A stretch of DNA of 64,000 nucleotides from Maribellus comscasis (GTDB taxonomy: Bacteria; Bacteroidota; Bacteroidia; Bacteroidales; Prolixibacteraceae): contig NZ_CP046401.1 of assembly GCF_009762775.1 (NCBI RefSeq), forward strand, positions 7,638,001 to 7,702,000. Direction: 5' to 3'. This document shows positions 1 through 7,399 of the stretch, in pieces. Every line of letters begins with the position of its first letter. Position 1 is the stretch's first letter. The notes beneath the pieces were generated by a model. The model did no database searches. It saw nothing but the letters and a program-made list of their open reading frames with translations, and was not told where the DNA came from. Position numbers and translations under genes: made by a program.

Positions 1-60
1 CTAGACATGGTAAAAGCAACCGATTACAATATAGATTCATCTATAAAAAAAACTAAAACA

Positions 61-960
61 ATGAAAACAACATTTGCCTTTTTATTTATTGCTGTTATTC
101 TATTAACCGGTTGTGATAAAAGCGAGATTGATTTTGACCGAAAACTTACAGATGGATTTTGTATTGTATCAGGTAGTAAAGTGGTAATAAACCATAATGA
201 CATTGATTATTATGATTATTCAACCCACTTGATTTATTTGAAAAATAATAAATCGTTTGCAGATGATATTGAAGGTATTGGAGGTTTTTCGGTTTATGCC
301 GATGGAAATGAAATTTATTCAGGTCAAACACAACCCGGATATTCTTCATTTTTACCGATTGGTTCTGTTGTTATCAATACTCATCCTTCTTTTTATGCAG
401 ACTATATAATTCCGATAAGCTTTCTGTTAGTAAGAGATACATCGGGAAATGTTTCACCTGACCCAAGAGAAGATGAAAGAATAATTAATGCCTTAAAAAA
501 ATATGACCAATTTTATGCCGGATTAGATTGCGAAATTAAATCAATTCATTATTCATCTTCTAATAATGTAAAAGTTGAATTGCAACTAAAAAACAATGAC
601 CCTTTCAATTATTACTACTTAGACCCAGACAAAATGGGAATTGGACTATTTCATTATTTTACTAATGGACTATTTATTGGAAACTTAGGAAACTATTATG
701 AATTTTCGCATAAAGAACAACATATTCAACCCGAATCAAATAAATCATGGAAAAAAGAATGGATGTCAATTATAAATGGCAATGAAACAAAAACGATTAC
801 AATAGTTTATAATAACTTTGAGGAAGTGCCAAATGGTCAATACAATGCAACATTTATGTTTCCCGGACTTAGTCAAGTTGACAAAAAAGATGTTGTTCAG
901 AATGATGGACAGATTTGGTTAGGAAAACTTTATATGAGTAAGGAAATTACAATAGAATAA
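61..960 (+). CDS. hypothetical lipoprotein (cassette cargo)
   Basis: I do not recognise the family. The protein starts with a basic then hydrophobic segment and a lipobox (LLTGC, Cys at residue 18), so it should be a lipid-anchored envelope protein of about 299 residues. I chose the ATG at 61 over an in-frame ATG at 7 because only the 61 start puts the signal peptide at the N-terminus. The rest is Tyr/Asn/Asp-rich with beta-type hydrophobic alternation and no catalytic motif that I can see. It is followed within a few bases by palindrome A, so it is cargo of the first visible cassette, whose start lies left of the window. Real gene: confident. Function: unknown. Confidence 0.75.
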   Translation: MKTTFAFLFIAVILLTGCDKSEIDFDRKLTDGFCIVSGSKVVINHNDIDYYDYSTHLIYLKNNKSFADDIEGIGGFSVYADGNEIYSGQTQPGYSSFLPIGSVVINTHPSFYADYIIPISFLLVRDTSGNVSPDPREDERIINALKKYDQFYAGLDCEIKSIHYSSSNNVKVELQLKNNDPFNYYYLDPDKMGIGLFHYFTNGLFIGNLGNYYEFSHKEQHIQPESNKSWKKEWMSIINGNETKTITIVYNNFEEVPNGQYNATFMFPGLSQVDKKDVVQNDGQIWLGKLYMSKEITIE

Positions 961-967
961 AACCACG

Positions 968-1106
968 AAAACCTAACAAATTGTAAATTGCATTGCGGGG
1001 TTCGTGGTGTGTCGTACGCCGGATTCTCGCAACATCGTTCCGTCCTACCGGACAGGAATGAGCTCCGAAATCCGCAACGACAACTTACAAGTGACCGTTA
1101 GGCTTA
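968..1106 (+). repeat. attC-like site A
   Basis: Imperfect palindrome between two cassettes. The left box ACCTAAC (971-977) fits RYYYAAC and the right box GTTAGGC (1097-1103) fits GTTRRRY. The arms around ATTGTAA...TTGCGG (left) and CCGCAAC...TTACAA (right) pair with few mismatches. The centre contains a GTTCC...GGAAC type hairpin. Base 11 of the right-hand cassette start is A (1107), and the matching left position (967) is G. The right arm ends TACAAGTGACC, which I call the type-1 arm. Confidence 0.75.
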
Positions 1107-1112
1107 ATATTA

Positions 1113-1694
1113 ATGAAAAGACTCATCCAAATAATAGCAGTATTAATGATGCTTGTTTCCTGTAACGGACACAATAGAAAGACCGTGGTTTTGAATGGAT
1201 TTCAAAATCAAGAAACTGTAATATACAGTACCTCGAATATTGACTATTATTTGGGCTACGATGATTTAGTGAATTATTGTAAAAAAGAAGATAATGGAGA
1301 ACCCAATGATTTTACATTTAGGCAAATAATTGTCTATTTAGAAAGTTACTCCGACAAACCTGTTTTGATTCCCGACACGCTGGGGACAAAATTAGAAATG
1401 GAAAGTAAAGTTCTATTCACAGAAAGTGACTCACTAATTAGAATCCGAGACCAAGAACATCCATACGCCTATTTAACAGGAGAGTTAAGATGGATTATTA
1501 TTGATTTCGCAAAAAAAGGAAAACTGAAAATACACGTGAATGAGATGGACTCATTTGTTGACACTATCATAGTTGACAGAGTTGAGAACAAGGATTATGG
1601 CGAGACAAATTTGACATTTACGAACGATTCAATTTTCTTTTCACAATTGAGAGATGGATACGATAAAAAAAATACTAAGCCTAACAAATTGTAA
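1113..1694 (+). CDS. hypothetical lipoprotein (cassette cargo)
   Basis: Unrecognised 193-residue protein with a lipoprotein signal (lipobox LVSC, Cys17), predicted envelope-anchored. The start is the ATG ten bases after the cassette boundary GTTAGGCTTA, which leaves almost no leader, as in compact integron cassettes. The C-terminus is encoded inside the left arm of the next palindrome: the last codons read through GCCTAAC and stop at TAA 1692-1694. The gene and its recombination-site arm therefore overlap. The cassette ends match each other 10/10 (GTTAGGCTTA at 1097, TAAGCCTAAC at 1676), which marks this as a complete mobile unit. Function unknown. Confidence 0.75.
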   Translation: MKRLIQIIAVLMMLVSCNGHNRKTVVLNGFQNQETVIYSTSNIDYYLGYDDLVNYCKKEDNGEPNDFTFRQIIVYLESYSDKPVLIPDTLGTKLEMESKVLFTESDSLIRIRDQEHPYAYLTGELRWIIIDFAKKGKLKIHVNEMDSFVDTIIVDRVENKDYGETNLTFTNDSIFFSQLRDGYDKKNTKPNKL

Positions 1695-1814
1695 TATGGC
1701 AGGCGGGGGTTTTAGCGGTCTGACAAGTCAGACCTTGCGCCCACTTTACTGCCGGTCTGACAGGATTTCTTGTGGAAATCCCGCCCGACCACATACAAGT
1801 GACCGTTAGGCTTT
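1676..1814 (+). repeat. attC-like site B
   Basis: Palindrome with left box GCCTAAC (1679-1685) and right box GTTAGGC (1805-1811), both fitting attC core rules. The left arm ATTGTAATATGGCAGGCGGG pairs with the right arm CCCGCCCGACCACATACAAG. The centre carries a GGTCTGACAAGTCAGACC hairpin, different from site A. Base 11 of the following cassette start is A (1815); the left partner (1675) is C. Confidence 0.75.
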
Positions 1815-1818
1815 ATTC

Positions 1819-1896
1819 GCCACATAAGCACTTCCAGATTAGAAAAACAAATAAAATTATCTAACCTTCCAGAGCTTATTAAATCCTGTTGCTAAC
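1819..1896 (+). repeat. shared gene-less segment, copy 1
   Basis: A stretch of about 78 nt beginning CCACATAAGCAC and ending CTGTTGCTAAC. It recurs diverged at 4749-4824, each time directly downstream of a palindrome right end and each time ending in the same TGTTGCTAAC. It looks like the 3' tail of one cassette type fused behind two different palindromes. No ORF. Confidence 0.6.
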
Positions 1897-1990
1897 GTAA
1901 AAATGGGGTGCGAAAATGAGCTAAAAAATGATAAATTTGAGTAAATCTTAAACAACTGAAAATCAGAGACTAAATTTTACGTTAGTCAGA
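1887..1990 (+). repeat. small attC-like inverted repeat B'
   Basis: Left end TGTTGCTAAC (1887-1896) and right GTTAGTCAGA (1981-1990) bound about 100 nt. The outer stem TAACGTAAAA / TTTTACGTTA is a perfect ten-base inverted repeat. It lacks the GC-rich inner arms of the other sites but obeys the same boundary rules: base 11 of the right start is A and the left partner is C. It may be a decayed or divergent site. Confidence 0.45.
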
Positions 1991-2042
1991 ATTAGAAAAT
2001 CGGACAAGTTCAATAATATAATTACTAACTAAAAACTATATT

Positions 2043-3122
2043 ATGAAAACACAAAAACGCATTCTTAGTAAGTTATGTTCAATTCTAATAATTGTTTTTT
2101 TTACTCAGTCATTATATTCACAAGGCGTAGTTTGTAGAGAAGTAACAATCTCTGGAACGAAGAATTTAGAATCTAAAGGGAAAAAACTAATAACAGGTCT
2201 TACAACAGGTGACTCTTTTGATAAAATGAAGGTATATATTACTTATGAAACGCTTGCAATTCCAAACAGCAGCAATCCAAGTACATTGATATATGTTTAT
2301 TCTAATTACAAAACACTTGGGACTGATTATGCAACAAAAATTTTCTACAACATTGATGAGATAGGATTAAATATTTATGACTATTGTAGAAACTTAGTCT
2401 TTCACAATACATTTTATCCTGAAACAATTGAATTATCCTCATTATTAAAAAAATCAATAAAAACAGATATTTCATTTTATTTGGATAACAGAATTTTTTC
2501 TCATCCTGAGTTAAAATATATCGATTTAAACGGTGCTCAAAAAATATACTTATCAAATAGTAACGGGAATCTCATATCTGATGGATACAATACAGTCATT
2601 CTTCAAAAGGAGTTAAAGGAGATGGGATTCTACAAAGGTAAAATAGATGGTTTAAAAGGTGGAAAAACCAGTATCGCAATTAATGATTATAAGAAAGCAT
2701 TGAAATTGGATAAATATAATTCTAGGTTTACAATTAATGAGGATTTACACCACGCTAAATTCGATGATTCGGATGACTTTTTGAAATACATCGAAGAAAA
2801 TGACAATATTTTAGAATTTGAAATTTGCCTGACTGATAATGGAGAACTTAGTGTATCAGGTGCCAACGACTTAATGTCAATTGAGATTTCAACAAGCGGA
2901 CAATTAAAGTTGACTTTAACGGATGGAACAAATTCATATGATTTCAAAATCATTGAGGGGCAAAAAGTAGAAAGTAATGAAGGGTGTCAAATTGAAAGGA
3001 AGATATGTTTTTCCAAGAGGATAAAGAGAAGTTATACTTTAAAATGTGGAAATAATAGTATTGAAACATTAGCAAATGGTACTATCAAATTATCATCAGG
3101 AAATTTTTCATCAACATTCTAA
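2043..3122 (+). CDS. secreted protein with peptidoglycan-binding-like segment
   Basis: A 359-residue protein with an N-terminal signal peptide (hydrophobic core SILIIVFFTQSLYS, cleavage near residue 25). A segment around residues 180-225 (LQKELKEMGFYKGKIDGLKGGKTSIAINDYKKAL) resembles the three-helix peptidoglycan-binding domain 1 repeat with its typical G-x-Y-x-G-x-I-D-G core. The rest is unrecognised, beta-rich, and holds a few Cys near the C-terminus. A periplasmic or cell-wall-associated role is inferred from the signal and this segment only. It is cassette cargo: it sits between sites B' and C, and two stop codons in tandem lie just before the site C left box. Confidence 0.7.
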   Translation: MKTQKRILSKLCSILIIVFFTQSLYSQGVVCREVTISGTKNLESKGKKLITGLTTGDSFDKMKVYITYETLAIPNSSNPSTLIYVYSNYKTLGTDYATKIFYNIDEIGLNIYDYCRNLVFHNTFYPETIELSSLLKKSIKTDISFYLDNRIFSHPELKYIDLNGAQKIYLSNSNGNLISDGYNTVILQKELKEMGFYKGKIDGLKGGKTSIAINDYKKALKLDKYNSRFTINEDLHHAKFDDSDDFLKYIEENDNILEFEICLTDNGELSVSGANDLMSIEISTSGQLKLTLTDGTNSYDFKIIEGQKVESNEGCQIERKICFSKRIKRSYTLKCGNNSIETLANGTIKLSSGNFSSTF

Positions 3123-3126
3123 TAAC

Positions 3127-3264
3127 ACCCCATAACATTTTGTACAAGTAATGGCAGGCGATGTGGTAAATATCAAGGTTTGTAGCCCGCTCAAACTGCG
3201 TAGCGGTTTGACTGGGATTTACCACGCAATCTGCCACTACTCATACAATTTACCGTTATAGCCA
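3127..3264 (+). repeat. attC-like site C
   Basis: Left end ACCCCATAAC (3127-3136), right end GTTATAGCCA (3255-3264). The arms TTTTGTACAAGTAATGGCAG and CTGCCACTACTCATACAA pair. A central stem contains CTCAAACTGCG / CGGTTTGAC. Base 11 after the boundary is A (3265); the left partner (3126) is C. Confidence 0.65.
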
Positions 3265-3297
3265 ATGTTAAAATGAGGAATTCCTAAAAAAATATTC

Positions 3298-3330
3298 TTG
3301 CTCAAAAGTAAATTATTATTTACTTTTGAG
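3298..3330 (+). promoter_or_regulatory. hicAB promoter with overlapping operator palindrome
   Basis: TTG (3298-3300), a 20-nt spacer and TACTTTTG (3321-3328) match the Bacteroidota -33/-7 promoter (TTG...TAnnTTTG). A perfect 13-bp inverted repeat, CTCAAAAGTAAAT / ATTTACTTTTGAG with a 4-nt spacer, covers 3301-3330 and contains the -7 element. This is the expected geometry for repression by the DNA-binding antitoxin encoded downstream. Confidence 0.7.
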
Positions 3331-3354
3331 GGTGACTTAGAAAAATTATAATAA

Positions 3355-3543
3355 ATGAAATGTTCAGAATTATTCCGGCTCTTGAAAAAAGATGGCTGGT
3401 ATCCTATTTCACAAAAAGGCTCGCATGTAAAAATGAAACACGACCAAAAGGATGGAATAATAATTTTCCCAAATCATGGAAGCCAAGAAGTTGGAAAGGG
3501 ACTTGAGAAAAAAATTCTGAAAGATGCAGGAATAACAATTTAA
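3355..3543 (+). CDS. hicA: HicA family mRNA-interferase toxin
   Basis: A 62-residue protein of the HicA family, which degrades mRNA with a double-stranded-RNA-binding-like fold. Visible family marks are the N-terminal helix (LFRLLKKDGW), the GSH catalytic motif in SQKGSHVKMKH at residues 20-30, and the C-terminal stretch around GLEKKILKDAGI. The length is normal. It is first in an operon with hicB, 11 bp downstream, behind a promoter overlapped by a 13-bp palindrome. It belongs to a cassette whose start (3255) and end (4554) match 10/10, so toxin, antitoxin and the DUF6155 gene would move together. Toxin-antitoxin pairs are a classic cargo that stabilises cassette arrays. Confidence 0.9.
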   Translation: MKCSELFRLLKKDGWYPISQKGSHVKMKHDQKDGIIIFPNHGSQEVGKGLEKKILKDAGITI

Positions 3544-3554
3544 AAACAGGAATT

Positions 3555-3950
3555 ATGAAAAATTATAAGAAAAAAATCAAAATAACAGTTGAAAAAACAA
3601 AGACTGGTTTTTCGGCATATTCCGAGGAATACCCAATATTTACAACTGGTAGAACTATTCCTGAATTAATAAATAATGCACTCGAAGCAACCCAGTTACA
3701 TTTTGAGGATGAATATGAAGTTTCACACGAGAATTTAAAATTTGAGATTGACTTCGCTCAATTCTTCCAATATTACAAAGTGCTAAATGCAAAATTTCTT
3801 GCAGAAAAAATAGGCATGAATCCTACGCTATTGTCTCAATATGTGCAAGGACACAAAAAGCCATCGGAAAACCAAACAGAAAAAATTTTAAGTGGAATTC
3901 ATCAAATTGGACAGGAATTATCTGAAATGAATCTGATTTATAGAAGTTAA
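3555..3950 (+). CDS. hicB: HicB family antitoxin with C-terminal HTH
   Basis: A 131-residue antitoxin partner of HicA. The N-terminal half is the partial RNase-H-like HicB fold (ITVEKTKTGFSAYSEEYPIFTTGRTIPELINNALEA). The C-terminal half holds an Xre/HTH-like helix pair (NAKFLAEKIGMNPTLLSQYVQGHKKPS) for operator binding. It neutralises HicA and probably represses the hicAB promoter through the palindrome at 3301-3330. Length and gene order fit the family. The pair appears intact. Confidence 0.88.
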   Translation: MKNYKKKIKITVEKTKTGFSAYSEEYPIFTTGRTIPELINNALEATQLHFEDEYEVSHENLKFEIDFAQFFQYYKVLNAKFLAEKIGMNPTLLSQYVQGHKKPSENQTEKILSGIHQIGQELSEMNLIYRS

Positions 3951-3999
3951 AAGTCAGGCAATTAAAGTTTAAATAACCTGTATTTAAATAGAAAGCGCA

Positions 4000-4527
4000 A
4001 TGGGTATTCGTGAAGTAAAAAACAATCTTAAAAACTTAGATAAAAAACAACTCATTGACTTGATAGGTGAATTATACAAAAAGAATAAATCAGTTAAGGA
4101 ATACTTTGATTTTTACGTAAATCCTAATGAAAATGAGCTATTGTCAAAATATCGTGATAAAGTATTCGAAACATTCTTTCCTAAAAGAGGATTTGGCTAT
4201 AACTTGAAAGAGGGCAAAAAAGCTATAAGTGATTTCAAAAAACTTGGCGTATCCAATGATAGTTTAGCTGACTTAATGCTCTTTTATGTTGAAACAGGAG
4301 TAGAATTTACAAATGACTTTGGAGATATAAATGAAAGTTTTTATTCAAGTCTGGAAAAGACTTACGAACAAGCTTTGAATTTGATGTATGAAAATGGAGT
4401 ACTTGAAAAATTTGCGAGCAGAGCCCAAAAAGTAATGTCAGATACAAGTGATATCGGATGGGGTTTCCATGATTATATTGCCCAAGTTTACATTGATTTT
4501 TACGCTGACTATTTGGAAAATAACTGA
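4000..4527 (+). CDS. DUF6155 family protein
   Basis: A 175-residue soluble, largely helical protein that I recognise as DUF6155-like from its opening (KNLDKKQLIDLIGELYKK) and the segment FFPKRGFGYNLKEGKKAISDFKKLG. No biochemical role is known to me. It has no signal peptide or membrane segment, so it is cytoplasmic. It is the third gene of the hicAB cassette, 49 bp after hicB and 17 bp before site D. It could be an accessory to the toxin system or a passenger. Confidence 0.75.
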   Translation: MGIREVKNNLKNLDKKQLIDLIGELYKKNKSVKEYFDFYVNPNENELLSKYRDKVFETFFPKRGFGYNLKEGKKAISDFKKLGVSNDSLADLMLFYVETGVEFTNDFGDINESFYSSLEKTYEQALNLMYENGVLEKFASRAQKVMSDTSDIGWGFHDYIAQVYIDFYADYLENN

Positions 4528-4544
4528 AGAAAAAAATAAAACAC

Positions 4545-4743
4545 TGGCTATAACAAAGTGCAAATGTAATGCGGGCGGGCGTGGTATTCCAGCGTTTTCG
4601 CATTGTTCAACCACCGCCAATCCGTCTTTGACGGATGACGGTTTAAAAATAATGTTTAACTAAAAGCCGGCTTGGCTACGTGCGGGTTTGACAGGAAACC
4701 GTTTCAAAATCCCGCACTCCACTTGCACCAACCGTTATAGCCA
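4545..4743 (+). repeat. attC-like site D
   Basis: Left end TGGCTATAAC (4545-4554) and right end GTTATAGCCA (4734-4743). At about 199 nt this is the longest site, with extra material in the loop. The left end is the exact complement of this cassette's own start at 3255-3264 (10/10, extending to 14/15). The following start happens to carry the same variable bases, so the outer stem also pairs across the site itself. Confidence 0.7.
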
Positions 4744-4748
4744 ATTCC

Positions 4749-4824
4749 CCACATAAGCACATCCAGAATAGAGTTCAAATAATTTACTCTATTCTTTCCG
4801 AGCCAATTAACTACTGTTGCTAAC
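4749..4824 (+). repeat. shared gene-less segment, copy 2
   Basis: A diverged copy of 1819-1896. It shares CCACATAAGCAC, TCCAGA, the run before CTGTTGCTAAC, and the same end box. It again follows directly on a palindrome right end. No ORF. Confidence 0.6.
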
Positions 4825-5375
4825 GCGTGTTGCTCTCCGAATGAAACTTCTGCTATTTTTGACCAGACCCTTTGTGTAACCGATTTTTTAAATGGTGCTT
4901 TTAAAGCCCGTGGCGCATTCTGGTTGAAATGAAAAAAGCCCTTGAAGTCCAATTTCAAAGGCCTGTTGATAATTACAGTGGTGGTGCCGATTGGCAACCC
5001 CGTTCTGAATAATTTTCGATTCAAATATACATTTCCTTAGGGTCATTAAAAAAACTAAAAATGAAATTATGCCAAGGAAAAAGAAAATTGAAATGGAAGT
5101 GGTAAACCACAATGCAGCTGGAATCGATGTGGGAAGCAAATCTCATTTTGTTGCAGTGGGACAAGCACTGGAGGATGTGAAAGAATTTGGTGTTTACGCA
5201 GAAGATTTGATTAAACTATGCGAATGGTTGTTGTCATACGGAATCACTACTGTAGCAATGGAATCGACAGGTGATTACTGGCAAAACCTCTACGTAGAGT
5301 TGCAAAAACACGGAATTGAAGTGATCCTGTGCAATGGAAAGTTTACAAAACATGATGTACCAACCGTTAGGTTTA
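4815..5375 (+). repeat. attC-like site E, split by IS110 remnant
   Basis: The left end TGTTGCTAAC is at 4815-4824. The right arm ATGTACCAACC and boundary GTTAGGTTTA lie at 5355-5375. Between them is an IS110-family fragment. The right arm is the type-2 arm shared with sites K, N and Q. I infer one palindrome interrupted, then partly deleted, by the element. Confidence 0.5.
4825..5354 (+). mobile_element. IS110-family remnant with leader region
   Basis: A truncated IS110-type element. It holds about 240 nt of non-coding leader (4825-5068) and the first ~95 codons of the DEDD transposase, then joins abruptly to an attC-like right arm near 5353. In IS110 elements the region upstream of the transposase encodes the structured bridge RNA that pairs with target and donor, so the leader may hold its remnant. 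The leader has self-complementary stretches, such as TTTGAAATTGGACTTCAAGG on the minus strand. I could not place the exact left end. Members of the IS110/IS1111 group are known to target attC sites of integrons. Confidence 0.55.
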
Positions 5376-5401
5376 ATTTTGGAAAAAGAATTGCAGCATA
5401 A
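5069..5401 (+). pseudogene. truncated IS110 family transposase
   Basis: An N-terminal fragment of an IS110 DEDD recombinase/transposase. The RuvC-like start AAGIDVGSKSHFVAVG (residues 17-32, first catalytic Asp) and TVAMESTGDYWQNLY (catalytic Glu) are clear. The reading frame ends NGKFTKH and then runs into attC-arm sequence (VPTVRF) before a stop, giving 110 residues where about 330-400 are normal. The third and fourth acidic residues and the C-terminal serine domain are missing, so it cannot be active. The junction lies inside palindrome E. Confidence 0.85.
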
Positions 5402-5443
5402 ACAATTATGACTATTTTTGATAATATCAAATGATAGTATCAA
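5391..5443 (+). promoter_or_regulatory. fic promoter with two tandem palindromic operators
   Basis: TTG (5391-5393), a 19-nt spacer and TATTTTTG (5413-5420) match the Bacteroidota promoter. Overlapping and following the -7 box are TTTGATA-A-TATCAAA (5417-5431) and TGATA-G-TATCA (5432-5442), two near-identical palindromes in tandem. The downstream Fic protein has a C-terminal winged-helix-like end, so autoregulation is likely. Confidence 0.65.
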
Positions 5444-5454
5444 AGAAATAAACT

Positions 5455-6411
5455 ATGAAACCACCATACGAAATAACAAGTAAGATTTTAAACTTAATTG
5501 CTTCTATATCTGAAAAAATCGGAGAAGTAAATGCTGCTCATTTATACAAACCTCCTACTGAATTAAGAAAAAGAAATCGGATAAAAACAATTCAGTCTTC
5601 ATTGGAAATTGAAGGAAATACCTTGACTATTGAGCAAATCACAGACCTCCTTGACAATAAAAGAATTCTTGCTCCGAAAAAAGATATTTTAGAAGTCAAA
5701 AATGCAATCAAGGTTTATAATCAACTAAATAAATTCAAGGTTTACGAATTGAAATTTTTGTGTAAAGCACATGAGATTCTAATGAAAGATTTGATTGAAA
5801 ATCCGGGAAAACTTAGAACCGGTTCAGTAGGGATTGTAAAGGGCAGCGATATCGCCCACATCGCGCCACCCGGAGAAATGGTTCATTCTTTAATGACCGA
5901 TTTATTTGAATACCTCAGAAACGACAACGATTTAATTCTTATAAAAAGCTGTGTATTTCATTACGAATTTGAGTTTATTCACCCATTCATAGACGGCAAT
6001 GGTAGAATGGGAAGACTTTGGCAAACCATGATTTTAAAGGAACACTCCCCTGTTTTTGAATTTCTCCCGATTGAAAGTTTAGTAAAATTAAGACAACAAG
6101 AATATTATAATGTCCTCGGAAAATCAGACAAACAAGGAGCTTCTACTTCATTTATTGAATTCATGCTGGAAATTATACAAGATGCTTTGGAAGAATTGCT
6201 AAAAGTTCAAAATATAAACTTAACAAACAATGACAGAATTTTGAATTTTAAAGAAATAATTGGCGCGAAAGAATTTTCAAGACAAGATTATTTAAGGGCA
6301 TTTAAAAATATATCTCAAGCAACTGCAAGTAGAGACTTGAAAGTTGCTGTTGACGATGGAATTATTGAGAAACGGGGTGACAAAAGAACAACAAAATATA
6401 AATACAAATAA
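5455..6411 (+). CDS. Fic family adenylyltransferase with C-terminal wHTH-like end
   Basis: A 318-residue Fic protein, expected to transfer AMP (or another nucleotide moiety) to a target hydroxyl. The catalytic motif HPFIDGNGRMGR (around residues 178-189) is complete, including the His base, the phosphate-binding GNGR and the last Arg. An N-terminal inhibitory motif SSLEIEGNT (residues 48-56) of the (S/T)xxxE(G/N) type marks a self-inhibited class II Fic. The last ~50 residues (ISQATASRDLKVAVDDGIIEKRG) look like a winged helix, matching the two palindromes in its promoter. Its cassette ends match 10/10 (5366 and 7064). An IS200-type element has inserted just downstream, before site G. Confidence 0.9.
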   Translation: MKPPYEITSKILNLIASISEKIGEVNAAHLYKPPTELRKRNRIKTIQSSLEIEGNTLTIEQITDLLDNKRILAPKKDILEVKNAIKVYNQLNKFKVYELKFLCKAHEILMKDLIENPGKLRTGSVGIVKGSDIAHIAPPGEMVHSLMTDLFEYLRNDNDLILIKSCVFHYEFEFIHPFIDGNGRMGRLWQTMILKEHSPVFEFLPIESLVKLRQQEYYNVLGKSDKQGASTSFIEFMLEIIQDALEELLKVQNINLTNNDRILNFKEIIGAKEFSRQDYLRAFKNISQATASRDLKVAVDDGIIEKRGDKRTTKYKYK

Positions 6412-6418
6412 AAAAAGT

Positions 6419-7052
6419 AAACAACCACGCCCAGAGGACGTGGCTTTGGGATAACCCCTAAAAGGGGATAAAATACCTTTACCCTCAAAGAAGGTAAAAG
6501 TTTGTTGTCTCCGCATTTATTAATACTACTACTGTCCTTCTCTTTTATCTTGGTTCTCTTGAAATTTCACATATCTCTTTATCATTTCGGCATCCAAACC
6601 AACTGTATCAACACAGTAGCCTTTCGACCACAAATGATTGCCCCAATAAGGCTTTTGTTTCAAGTATTTGAACTTGTTAAATACACGGATTGCTGTCCGA
6701 CCCTTCAAAATGCCCATCAAATCTGATATGGAAACTTTGGGCGGAACCATTACCAATAAGTGTACATGGTCAAACTGTACATTGAGTTCTTCAATTGTGC
6801 AGCCTTTCTGACCAGAAAACATTCGTATGCAGTTTTCAACTTCATTTTTTATTTCTCCTTCCAAAATTCTATACCTATATTTAGGTGTCCATACAATATG
6901 GTAGGTACAATGCCATACTGCATGTGATAACTTTTTAAATCGACTCATTGTTCTTTCTGTTTGTTGCGGACACAACTTTGGAAAGTAAGCAATGAGTCCT
7001 TTATTGGCAAACCCGTAAAACGGCTCTGACCACGTTCAGAGAACGTGGGTTT
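6419..7052 (-). mobile_element. IS200/IS605-type element
   Basis: A single-ORF IS200-like element lying on the minus strand inside the Fic cassette, between the gene and its palindrome. Both ends carry subterminal hairpins with the same CCACG...CGTGG stem (6425-6443 and 7030-7048), as needed for single-strand recognition by TnpA. A second hairpin, CCCCTAAAAGGGG, and a third, ACCTTTACCCTC...AAGGT-like, lie at the low-coordinate end. IS200-type elements make no target duplication, and none is seen. Exact cleavage sites were not determined. Confidence 0.7.
6529..6948 (-). CDS. tnpA: IS200/IS605 family TnpA (HUH Y1 transposase)
   Basis: A 139-residue Y1 transposase that cuts and joins single-stranded DNA hairpin ends. 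The HUH motif is seen in FDHVHLLVMVPP (about residues 60-71) and the catalytic Tyr in IKRYVKFQENQD near the C-terminus. The opening MSRFKKLSHAVWHCTYHIVWTPK is standard, so I start at the ATG at 6948 rather than an in-frame ATG nine codons upstream at 6975. Length and motifs are intact, so the element may be active. There is no accessory tnpB. Confidence 0.9.
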   Translation of the reverse strand: MSRFKKLSHAVWHCTYHIVWTPKYRYRILEGEIKNEVENCIRMFSGQKGCTIEELNVQFDHVHLLVMVPPKVSISDLMGILKGRTAIRVFNKFKYLKQKPYWGNHLWSKGYCVDTVGLDAEMIKRYVKFQENQDKREGQ

Positions 7053-7063
7053 TCAATTTGAAC

Positions 7064-7201
7064 TAAACCTAACACGTGGTATAAGTCATGGCTGGGTTTG
7101 TACGGATTCGACAAGTCGAATCTCGTCCCAACCTCGTTTTCGGTCGGACACTCAGACTCTCGTCTGACCGCCACGACCTCATACCACCACCGTTATGGGC
7201 A
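7064..7201 (+). repeat. attC-like site G
   Basis: Left end TAAACCTAAC (7064-7073), which exactly complements the Fic cassette start GTTAGGTTTA (5366-5375). Right end GTTATGGGCA (7192-7201). The arms GTGGTATAAGTCATGG and CCACGACCTCATACCAC pair. A central stem GATTCGACAAGTCGAATC is present. Base 11 is A; the left partner (7063) is C. Confidence 0.7.
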
Positions 7202-7399
7202 AGGTTGACCCGTCCTAATGGCTATTCTGGTTCGTTTTGTGCCACCGATTTCGGAGTGGTTTGTGCCACTGATTTCGGTTCAAACTGTGCCACCGGGTAG
7301 CTAAAAAGCGGATAATTTTCGGCTCGTTTTGTGCCACTCCGGTCAGGTCCGGTTACTCTAACGGTTCGTTTTGTGCCACTTTGGGAGATCAGTTAAAAC

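Noticed and set aside
7088..7300. 70-codon plus-strand frame across site G and the IS21 left end
   Set aside because: It lies wholly within palindrome and IS terminal repeats, with low-complexity CATDFG repeats from the IS end motifs; not a gene.
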